Shown: positions 57,451 through 64,000 of the stretch, piece by piece
Layout: every line of letters begins with the position of its first letter
How positions within the stretch are numbered: the stretch's first letter is position 1
Assembly: GCF_009760925.1 (NCBI RefSeq)
Contig: NZ_VRLV01000002.1
Location: 744,001 to 808,000 of the forward strand
Reading direction: 5' to 3'
DNA length: 64,000 nucleotides
Source: Nonomuraea typhae
GTDB taxonomy: Bacteria; Actinomycetota; Actinomycetes; Streptosporangiales; Streptosporangiaceae
The notes under the pieces: generated by a model
Databases searched by the model: none
What the model was told of the DNA's origin: nothing
Seen by the model: only the letters and a program-made list of their open reading frames with translations
Position numbers and translations under genes: made by a program

Positions 57451-59553
57451 ATGGCCACCCCAACAGGTTGGCGGCGAGAAGGCAATCTGCCGGCGGAGCT
57501 GACCAGCTTCATCGGACGCACACGTCTGCTCGCCAATCTCAAACGCCACCTGGGTGAGTCACGCCTGGTCACGGTCACCGGGATCGGCGGCGTGGGCAAG
57601 TCGCGCACGGTGCTGCGCCTGGCCCACCAGATCCGCGGCCAGTACGAGGACGGCGTCTGGTTCGCCGACCTGGCCCGGCTGCAGGACGCGGGCATGGTCA
57701 AGCACACCATCGCCTCCGCGCTCGGCATCGCCGACCAGTCCTCGCGGGCGGAGTCCGAGACGCTGTCGGAGTGGGTCGGCGAGCGGCAGATCCTGCTCAT
57801 CATCGACACCTGCGAGCACCTCGTGCAGGGGTGCGCCGAGCTGGTGGAGGAGTTGCTCAACGGCAACGCCAACCTGAAGGTGCTGGCCACCAGCCGCCAG
57901 TCGCTCAACCTGCCCTACGAGCACGTCATCCCGGTCCCGCCGCTGCAGGTGCCCGGCGAGGATCCGGCGGAGAACCTCTTCGCCAACGAGTCGGTGCAGC
58001 TCTTCGCGGCGCGGGCGGGCACGGTCGTGCCCGACTTCGTGCTGGACGAGGAGAACATCACCGCGGTGGCCGAGCTGTGCCGCCGCCTGGACGGCATCCC
58101 GCTGGCGATCGAGCTGGCCGCCGTCCGGCTGCGGGCGCTGTCGGTGGAGCAGATCCTGGCGCTGCTGGCCGACCGCTTCAGCCTGCTGGCCGGCGCCAGC
58201 CGTACGGCGCTGCCGCGGCACCAGACGCTGCGCGCGGCCATCGGCTGGAGTCACGAGCTGTGCGAGCCGGCCGAGCGGCTGCTGTGGGCGCGGCTGTCGG
58301 TGTTCGCCGGTGACTTCGAGCTGGACGCGGCGCGTTCGGTCTGCGCCGACGAACGGCTGCCGCAGGAGAACATCACCGACCTGGTGACGGGCCTGGTGGA
58401 GAAGTCGATCCTGCTGATCAAGAGCAACCCGGCGGGCGTGCGCTACCAGCTGATCGACACGCTGGCCGAGTACGGCGAGGAGTGGCTGGACAAGCTCGGC
58501 GAGTCCGACAAGATGCGCCACAAGCACCTGGAGTACTACCTGAGCCTGGCCCAGCGGGGCGAGGACGCCTGGTCCGGGCCGAGGCAGCTGTACTGGTTCG
58601 TCCGGATGCGTCATGAGCACGACAACGTGCGGGTGGCGCTGGAGCACGCGCTGCGCACGCCCGGCGAGTCGGTGCTGGCCCTGCGGCTGCTCGGGTCGCT
58701 GTGGTTCATGTGGTTCTGCTGCGGGCTGACCCGCGAGGGACGCCTCTACCTGGAGCGGGCGCTGGCGGTCAACGAGGGCCTCAGCCGGGAACGGTGCAAG
58801 GCGCTGTGGGTGCTGTCGTACGTGCGCAGCGCTCAGGGCGACGTCGGGGCCGCGGTGCTGGCCGCCGAGCAGTGCAGCACGGAAGCGGTCAAGGTCGGCG
58901 ACTCCAAGGCCGTCATCCTGGCCTCGAAGATGCAGGGCACGGCCGCGCTGCTCCAGGGCGACCTGCAGAAGGCCAGCGCGCTGCTGGGGGTGGCGATCGA
59001 GTTCAACGTCGACAACAAGGAACTCAACCCGGGTCTGCTGCCCGCCATCGTGGAACTGTCGATCGTGCTGACCGCGCAGGGCGAGCTGTTCGAGGCCGAG
59101 TCGCTGCAGCTGGACGCCCTGCAGGTGTGCAAGGAGCGCGGCGAGCTGTGGCTCGGCTCCTACGCGCACTGGGCGCTGGCGATGACCCGGCTGGCCACGA
59201 ACCGGCCGCAGGACGCGCTGGCGGACGCGCAGGAGAGCCTGCGGGTCAAGCGGCACTTCCACGACACGGTCGGCACCCTGATCGTCCTCGAGGGCGTGGC
59301 CAGGATCTACTCCGCGCTGGAGCAGCCCCACGTGGCGGCCAGGCTCCTCGGCGCGCTGCAGCAGAACTGGAAGAAGGCCGGGCTGCCGATGCTCGGTGCG
59401 CCGTGGCTGACCGGCGACCACGAGAAGTGCGTCAAGGAGGTCGGCAAGGCGCTGGGCGAGGACGGCTACAAGCAGGCTTTCGAAGACGGCAGCAGGCTCG
59501 ACCTCGACGAGGCGTCCTCCCTCGCGCTGGGAGAGATGGACGCCCCGCTGTAG
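57451..59553 (+). CDS. STAND/NB-ARC ATPase with TPR-like C-terminus, no HTH
   Basis: This 700-residue protein starts ELTSFIGRTRLL, then has Walker A VTGIGGVGKSRT, Walker B ILLIIDTCEHL, a sensor ATSRQSL and GIPLAIELAA of the AP-ATPase group. Residues about 350-690 are helical repeats of the TPR sort. In most actinobacterial relatives a SARP or LuxR DNA-binding domain is attached. None is visible here, so it may act through a partner. It converges on the terpene synthase gene with two bases between stops. Confidence 0.85.
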   Translation: MATPTGWRREGNLPAELTSFIGRTRLLANLKRHLGESRLVTVTGIGGVGKSRTVLRLAHQIRGQYEDGVWFADLARLQDAGMVKHTIASALGIADQSSRAESETLSEWVGERQILLIIDTCEHLVQGCAELVEELLNGNANLKVLATSRQSLNLPYEHVIPVPPLQVPGEDPAENLFANESVQLFAARAGTVVPDFVLDEENITAVAELCRRLDGIPLAIELAAVRLRALSVEQILALLADRFSLLAGASRTALPRHQTLRAAIGWSHELCEPAERLLWARLSVFAGDFELDAARSVCADERLPQENITDLVTGLVEKSILLIKSNPAGVRYQLIDTLAEYGEEWLDKLGESDKMRHKHLEYYLSLAQRGEDAWSGPRQLYWFVRMRHEHDNVRVALEHALRTPGESVLALRLLGSLWFMWFCCGLTREGRLYLERALAVNEGLSRERCKALWVLSYVRSAQGDVGAAVLAAEQCSTEAVKVGDSKAVILASKMQGTAALLQGDLQKASALLGVAIEFNVDNKELNPGLLPAIVELSIVLTAQGELFEAESLQLDALQVCKERGELWLGSYAHWALAMTRLATNRPQDALADAQESLRVKRHFHDTVGTLIVLEGVARIYSALEQPHVAARLLGALQQNWKKAGLPMLGAPWLTGDHEKCVKEVGKALGEDGYKQAFEDGSRLDLDEASSLALGEMDAPL

Positions 59554-59555
59554 GC

Positions 59556-60710
59556 CTATCTCCGCGCCTCGAAGGGCTCCCACCACCAGCTGATCGCGGT
59601 GACGGGCAGCGGATCCTGGTTGTCGTTGGCCGGATGCTGCTTCCAGGTGCGCGGCATCGGGATGCGAGCGGTCTGTACGGCGTCGCCCGGGTTACGGGGG
59701 TCGCCGTAGCGGTCGGTGATCATGCTCCATTCCAGGTAGCCGCGCACCCACTCGCCGAGCCCGTAGACGTAGCGCGAGAGCTCAGGCCCGGAGCGGGTCC
59801 GGACCTCGATGCTCAGGCGCAGGAAGCGGGCCATGAGCCGGTCGCGCATGGCCATCGCCTCGGCCAGGGCCGACTCGATGGGGATCTGGTTCTGGTGGGC
59901 CAGGACGGTCACCAGGTTCTGGAGCTCGGCGTAGCCGTACCGGTCCTTCCTGAAGGCTTCCTTGTTGAACGAGATGATGTCGTTGTCCCAGCCGACGAGC
60001 ATGTTGGCCATCTCGGTGAGCGCGCGGACCGCCGGGCTGGCCATGTCCTCGGCCGGGACCTCGTAGTGGGCGCTGATGTCGATGAACATCAGGCTGGGGG
60101 CGGTGGCGGTGACGTTGAGCCACATGGCCACGTAGTCGTTGAGCGTGGGGATCCGGCTGGCCGTGCGGTTGGTGGCCTCCCAGATCAGGCCGAACAGATA
60201 TTTGCGCAGCTCCTCGACCCATCGCGCCGTCTGCAGCGGAGTGGCGTGCCGGTCGAGCCGGAGCCTGAGGTCGCGCAGTCCCTCGGCCCACGGGTTGTCC
60301 GGCAGCATCCTGGCGTTGGGGGCCTCCAGAATGCGGGCGAGCCGGCCCAGGAGCTGGATCAGGTCGTCGAGCGAGGAGTCCCCCACTCGCTCGTCGCAGT
60401 ACATGTCGTCGAACGTGAACAGCCAGAAGAGCTGGTCGCTGGCCGCCTGCAAGCCCTCGCCGAAACCGTGTGGCATGGTCAGGGATGCGAAGTAACCCAC
60501 CTTCTGGGTGGCGAGGTAGTCGCGCTGCGTAGCGCTGCGGAACAGTCCGAAATCGTCCATCCACTGGATGGTGCGCCGATCGACGTCAGCGGCCTCCGGG
60601 GAGATCGCGTAGGGGAACGGGCAGTAGAAGGACGGCACGGACACGAACGGTGCGGGGATGGTCTCGGTCAAGGCATTCACTTCCAGGAGGGGTCGTCGCG
60701 CAGTGTTCAC
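59556..60710 (-). CDS. Class I terpene synthase
   Basis: This 384-residue enzyme cyclises an isoprenyl diphosphate, most likely farnesyl diphosphate. The Mg-binding aspartate motif is DDMYCDE at residues 101-107, and the NSE triad is NDIISFNKE at 243-251. A DRY near the C-terminus fits the RY pair. PSFYCPFPYAISPEA is typical of the bacterial sesquiterpene group. The GTG at 60710 overlaps the P450 stop as GTGA, so synthesis is coupled. The product cannot be named: the motif differs from that of epi-isozizaene synthase. Confidence 0.92.
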   Translation of the reverse strand: MNTARRPLLEVNALTETIPAPFVSVPSFYCPFPYAISPEAADVDRRTIQWMDDFGLFRSATQRDYLATQKVGYFASLTMPHGFGEGLQAASDQLFWLFTFDDMYCDERVGDSSLDDLIQLLGRLARILEAPNARMLPDNPWAEGLRDLRLRLDRHATPLQTARWVEELRKYLFGLIWEATNRTASRIPTLNDYVAMWLNVTATAPSLMFIDISAHYEVPAEDMASPAVRALTEMANMLVGWDNDIISFNKEAFRKDRYGYAELQNLVTVLAHQNQIPIESALAEAMAMRDRLMARFLRLSIEVRTRSGPELSRYVYGLGEWVRGYLEWSMITDRYGDPRNPGDAVQTARIPMPRTWKQHPANDNQDPLPVTAISWWWEPFEARR

Positions 60711-62032
60711 CGTGCTTCCAAGGTCATCGGAAGCGCGTTGGCGGACATGGTGCCCAGCGGCACCTCCTTGACCCGGTGCCCCGGCACCGGACGGAACCGG
60801 AAGCGGGCCGGGATGGTGGCCAGGACCACGGCCATGGTCATGCGCGACAGATGCTCGCCCGCGCACTGCCTGGTGCCGACCCCGAACGGCACGTATGCCT
60901 CGCGAGGCACTTCCTTGGCCCGCTCCGGCAGCCATCGGTCCGGGTCGAACCGGTCCGGCCGCGGCCACAGGGCGGGGTCGCGCAGCATCGACGTGCCGCT
61001 GACCATCAGCTCGGCCCCTTCGGGGATGGCGTACTGGCCCAGCCGGACGTCCTTGGTGGCGCGCCGCATCATGATCCAGCCGGGGTTGCGCAACCGCAGG
61101 CATTCCTTGATGACGCGCTGGAGGTAGGTGAGTTTGGGCAGGTCGTCGGTGGTCACCGCGCGCCCGGAGAGGACGTTGCGCAGCTCGTCGTGCAGCTCGC
61201 GCTCGACGTCCGGGTGGCGGGCGATCTCGTGGAAGGCCCACCCGAGCACGTGGCCCGTGGTGTCGCCGCCGGCGACCACGAGGGAGAGGACCTCGTCGCG
61301 CAGTTCCCGGTCGGACATGGGACGGCCTTCGGCGTCCCGTGCCGCCATGAGCATGGACAGGATGTCGTGATGGTCGTCCCCCTCCTTCCGGTAGGTCGCG
61401 ATCACGGTGCGAATGGCACGCTCCAGTCGATCACTGGCGGCCTCGAAGCGCCGGTTGACCGGGAGGGGCAGCCTTTCGACCAGGTCCGGGGCGACGGTCC
61501 TGATGCCGACGCCGACCATGAAGTCGGCGATCGACTCCTGGACGGCGCGGACCTCGCCGACGGCGCTGCTGGCGGAGAACAGCGCCTTCGTGATGACCGC
61601 GACGCCCAGGCGGTCCATCTCCCTGGCCAGGTCCACGGTCGTGCCCGGCCGCCAGGAGGCGGTCTGGTTGTCGACGACCTCCAGCAGCCGCGCGGCGTCG
61701 TAGGCGGGTTTGGCGGGATGGAAGGCAGGCTGGACCATCCGGCGCTGCCTCATGTGGAAGGGGCCGTCGGAGGTGCCGAGGCCGTTGCCGAGCAGGGGCA
61801 CGAGCTTCCGGAAGAACCGGCCACGGGCATAGACCGTGCCGAGGTCGCCGAATGCCTCGCGGTAGAGCCGGTAGTCGTTGACGAGGTAGGTGGGAGTACG
61901 GCCGAGGTGGATCCGCAGGACGGGACCCTCATGGCGGACGCTCTCGATGAAGGAGAGCCGGTGGAGCGCCAGGGCGGGGATGTGCCCCAGTAGAGGCAGC
62001 TTGCCGGACGCGGGCGGTGCGTGGACAGCCAT
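60707..62032 (-). CDS. Cytochrome P450 linked to the terpene synthase
   Basis: This 441-residue P450 has the I-helix VVAGGDTT, E-x-x-R in IKECLRLRNPGW, a PERF-like DRFDPDRWLPE and the haem motif FGVGTRQCAGEHLS with axial Cys390. The form is similar to CYP170-like enzymes that act on sesquiterpenes. ATG at 62032 has AAGGGAAAA eight bases upstream. It is the first gene of a two-gene operon with the terpene synthase and probably oxidises its product. Confidence 0.92.
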   Translation of the reverse strand: MAVHAPPASGKLPLLGHIPALALHRLSFIESVRHEGPVLRIHLGRTPTYLVNDYRLYREAFGDLGTVYARGRFFRKLVPLLGNGLGTSDGPFHMRQRRMVQPAFHPAKPAYDAARLLEVVDNQTASWRPGTTVDLAREMDRLGVAVITKALFSASSAVGEVRAVQESIADFMVGVGIRTVAPDLVERLPLPVNRRFEAASDRLERAIRTVIATYRKEGDDHHDILSMLMAARDAEGRPMSDRELRDEVLSLVVAGGDTTGHVLGWAFHEIARHPDVERELHDELRNVLSGRAVTTDDLPKLTYLQRVIKECLRLRNPGWIMMRRATKDVRLGQYAIPEGAELMVSGTSMLRDPALWPRPDRFDPDRWLPERAKEVPREAYVPFGVGTRQCAGEHLSRMTMAVVLATIPARFRFRPVPGHRVKEVPLGTMSANALPMTLEAR

Positions 62033-62124
62033 ACGACTTTTCCCTTGTATGCGCAGGAAAGGGATGTACTTTAAGTGGCTTTTTGAACCTACTTTCGCCT
62101 ATCGGATGGATATACCGTTTATTG

Positions 62125-62150
62125 GCACACAGAACGATTGTGCATGTCAA
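62125..62150 (-). promoter_or_regulatory. Possible promoter/operator of the P450-terpene operon
   Basis: On the minus strand a consensus TTGACA lies at 62150 to 62145, next to an inverted repeat GCACA (62125-62129) / TGTGC (62139-62143). No good -10 lies 17 bases on; AATAAA occurs after 21. The 246-base region from 62033 to 62278 is markedly AT-richer than its surroundings and holds no gene. Confidence 0.35.
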
Positions 62151-62278
62151 TGCGATGAACGTCGGTTCTGGCACAGGGATAGTAGTTAGCTACGTAAACG
62201 GATAGTTGCGCAGCGTGGCTGACCGCATCGCTGACCACGAGTGGGCGATGGATGACTGCCTGTGAAAGTGAGGGCGGT

Positions 62279-62659
62279 CTACGCCAGCCAGTCCTCGGTC
62301 CCGAACAGGCGGGCCGTGTCGATCGCGGACGGGGTCCCCTCACCCGGATCCGCCCCCGCCTCGAGCAGAATCGTCACCACGTCCCGCTCCTTCTTGAACA
62401 CCGCGCCCGCCAGCGGCGTCTGCCCGCGGTCGTTCTGCCGGCCGGGGTCGGCGCCCAGCTCGGCCAGCATGCGCACGGTCTCCGCGTGCCCGTGGTAGGC
62501 GGCCAGCATGAGCAGGGTGTCGCCCTTGCCGTTGGCGAGGTTGACCGGAAGCCCGGCCGCCACGTACGCCCGCAACGTCTCCGTGTCACCGGCCCTGGCC
62601 AGGCCGAACATCCTCGTGGCGAACTCTTCGAGCTGCGGGTCCCCGTCCATGGAGCCCAT
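62279..62659 (-). CDS. Ankyrin-repeat protein
   Basis: The 126-residue protein consists of three ankyrin-type repeats (GDTETLRAYVAAGLPVNL, then GDTLLMLAAYHGHAETVRML and GQTPLAGAVFKKERDVVTIL). It is cytoplasmic and probably a protein-binding module. ATG at 62659 follows GAGG; another ATG three codons later is possible. It faces the PAC2-family gene. Confidence 0.85.
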   Translation of the reverse strand: MGSMDGDPQLEEFATRMFGLARAGDTETLRAYVAAGLPVNLANGKGDTLLMLAAYHGHAETVRMLAELGADPGRQNDRGQTPLAGAVFKKERDVVTILLEAGADPGEGTPSAIDTARLFGTEDWLA

Positions 62660-62745
62660 TCTGCCTCGATAGGGTGCCGTGCACGGAATCGTTCCGGCCC
62701 GCCGTAGGTTGCTGGAGAGAGTACCTAAGGGAAAGGCTGTCCAAC

Positions 62746-63648
62746 GTGTTCGACCCGACGGATCTCTACGAGCTCGCCGACGATGTGCCCGAGCTGGCTG
62801 ATCCGGTGCTGCTGTACCACTTCGATGGTTTCGTCGATGCGGGTGGCGCCGGACGACTGGCGCTGGGCCACCTCCTGGCCGAGCTGGAGCACCGGGTCGT
62901 GGCCACGTTCGACGTGGACCGCCTCCTGGACTACCGCTCCCGCCGGCCCATCATGACCTTCGACACCGACAAGTGGGTGGACTGCGAGAGCCCCGAGCTG
63001 GCCGTCTACCTGACGACCGACGCCACCGGCACCCCGTTCCTCGTGCTCAGCGGCCCCGAGCCGGACCGCGAGTGGGAGTTGTTCGCCAGGGCCGTGGGGT
63101 CGCTGATCGAGCGCCTCAAGGTGAACAAGATCGTCACCGTGCACGGCATCCCCATGGCCGTGCCGCACACCCGGCCGCTCGGCATCACCATGCACGCCAG
63201 CCGCCCCGAGCTCATCGGCCCGCAGAGCAGCAACTTCGGCCGGGTCCAGGTGCCGGGCAGCGTCGCAGCGCTGCTGGAGTACCGCCTGGGCGGCAAGGGT
63301 CACGACGCCGTGGGCTACGCCGTCCACGTGCCGCACTACCTCTCGCAGGCCGAGTACCCCCACTCGGCGGTCACCGCCCTGGAGGCCGTCACCCGCGGCA
63401 CCGGCCTGGTCTTCCCGATGGACGCGCTGCGCGACGCGGCCGAGCGCACCAACGTGGAGATCGAGGAGCAGATCAGCGGCTCGGCCGAGCTGTCCAGCGC
63501 GATCACCGGGCTCGAGCAGCAGTACGACGCCTTCGCGGCAGGGGCCGGCAAGGAGAGCCTGCTGGCCGAGCCGTCCGCGATGCCGACGGGCGATGAGCTG
63601 GCGGCGCAGTTCGAGCGTTTCCTGGCCGAGCGTGACGAAGATCTCTAA
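62746..63648 (+). CDS. PAC2-family protein (proteasome assembly chaperone-like)
   Basis: This 300-residue protein matches the actinobacterial PAC2 family (Rv2125-like): VLLYHFDGFVDAGGAGRLAL near the start, FLVLSGPEPDREWELFARAV, NKIVTVHGIPMAVPHTRPLG and VGYAVHVPHYLSQAEYP. Its role in bacteria with proteasomes is not settled. It starts with GTG at 62746, after GGGAAAGG; the upstream in-frame sequence to 62674 lacks coding character. Confidence 0.9.
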   Translation: MFDPTDLYELADDVPELADPVLLYHFDGFVDAGGAGRLALGHLLAELEHRVVATFDVDRLLDYRSRRPIMTFDTDKWVDCESPELAVYLTTDATGTPFLVLSGPEPDREWELFARAVGSLIERLKVNKIVTVHGIPMAVPHTRPLGITMHASRPELIGPQSSNFGRVQVPGSVAALLEYRLGGKGHDAVGYAVHVPHYLSQAEYPHSAVTALEAVTRGTGLVFPMDALRDAAERTNVEIEEQISGSAELSSAITGLEQQYDAFAAGAGKESLLAEPSAMPTGDELAAQFERFLAERDEDL

Positions 63649-63662
63649 GTAACCTGGGGGCC

Positions 63663-64000
63663 ATGGACGACATCCAGGTTGGCCTGATCGGCTACGGCCC
63701 CGCCGGGCGGTTCTTCCACGGCCCGCTGATCCACGCCACGCCGGGGCTGCGCCTGGCCGCCGTGGTCACCCGCGATCCCGAGCGCGCCGCCGAGGCCGGG
63801 CAGAGGTACGGCGCGGCCGCGCTGCCCGACGCCGAGCAGGTGTTCCAGCGGTGCGATCTGGTGGTCGTCGCCTCCCCGAACCGCACGCACGTCCCGCTGG
63901 CCACCGAGGCGCTGGCTCTCGGCCTGCCGGTGATCGTGGACAAGCCGCTGGCCGCCACGGCCGAGGAGGCGCGGCGGTTGGTGGCGCTGGCGCGGGAGCG
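63663..64000 (+). CDS. Gfo/Idh/MocA-family oxidoreductase, cut by window end
   Basis: The first 112 codons encode an NAD(P)-binding Rossmann fold, VGLIGYGPAGRFFHGPLI, then LVVVASPNRTHVPLA and the signature VDKPLAAT with the catalytic-region Lys. The C-terminal part lies outside the window. TAACCT (TANNNT) ends seven bases before the ATG. Substrate is probably a sugar or inositol derivative, not determinable here. Confidence 0.88.
   Translation, partial: MDDIQVGLIGYGPAGRFFHGPLIHATPGLRLAAVVTRDPERAAEAGQRYGAAALPDAEQVFQRCDLVVVASPNRTHVPLATEALALGLPVIVDKPLAATAEEARRLVALARE

Overview
The window is about 64 kb of a high-GC actinobacterial chromosome. GC3-rich codons, frequent GTG starts, ATGA/GTGA four-base gene overlaps, an actinobacterial-type RNase P RNA and the rnpB - RNase HI/phosphatase - zinc-ribbon - Nif3 neighbourhood (the order known from Mycobacterium as Rv2228c-Rv2229c-Rv2230c) all point that way. 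A member of the Streptosporangiales such as Nonomuraea is my best guess, but that is inference. There are no tRNAs, rRNAs, CRISPR arrays, insertion sequences or prophage genes that I can see.

Layout. 0-6.6 kb: a PEBP-type lipoprotein, a membrane-tethered low-complexity protein, a SulP transporter fused to a beta-carbonic anhydrase, an epimerase-like reductase and an acetyltransferase. 7.0-13.7 kb: an RND efflux operon of two paralogous pumps with a mini-adaptor lipoprotein between them; the first pump has lost the usual proton-relay acidic residues. 13.7-16.5 kb: a small island that looks like a RiPP-type locus, with a 74-residue peptide ending in Cys-Cys-Val translationally coupled to a SagB/ThcOx-type oxidase, facing a secreted Cys/Trp-rich protein across an AT-rich operator region. 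16.6-20.1 kb: RNase P RNA and the RNA-processing/housekeeping trio. 20.2-24.6 kb: a Baeyer-Villiger-type monooxygenase and an M19/M20 peptidase plus acetyltransferase operon. 24.6-31.9 kb: an Nramp-like transporter without the metal motifs, a double MDR oxidoreductase behind a MerR-type promoter, a WYL regulator, a C45 Ntn-hydrolase and a NarL-type two-component pair. 32.0-39.1 kb: a flavin oxidase/AhpD pair, a broken membrane-protein gene, and an acyl-CoA dehydrogenase pair plus acyl-CoA ligase resembling fadE26-fadE27-fadD17. 39.2-44.7 kb: tandem duplicated histidine kinases without a response regulator, then a TetR - diiron oxygenase - SDR operon. 44.9-53.8 kb: GH35 beta-galactosidase, methyltransferases, CopC/CopD, a thioesterase, a P450-methyltransferase pair, an unknown membrane protein and a scar made of two 5'-truncated pseudogenes. 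53.8-57.2 kb: an unusual single-chain ecto-hydrolase/ABC ATPase with its permease. 57.2-64 kb: a STAND ATPase, a P450-terpene synthase operon, an ankyrin protein, a PAC2 protein and the start of a Gfo/Idh/MocA oxidoreductase.

Two themes recur. Many genes are paired by ATGA/GTGA overlaps, so co-translation is the local habit. Many others have a TANNNT -10 element ending 6-8 bases before the start codon and no Shine-Dalgarno sequence, which suggests leaderless transcripts. The most promising leads for something undescribed are the CC-tailed peptide/SagB locus, the hydrolase-ABC fusion, the RND pair with a degenerate partner, the duplicated kinases with a conserved C-x8-C sensor loop, and the P450-terpene synthase pair.
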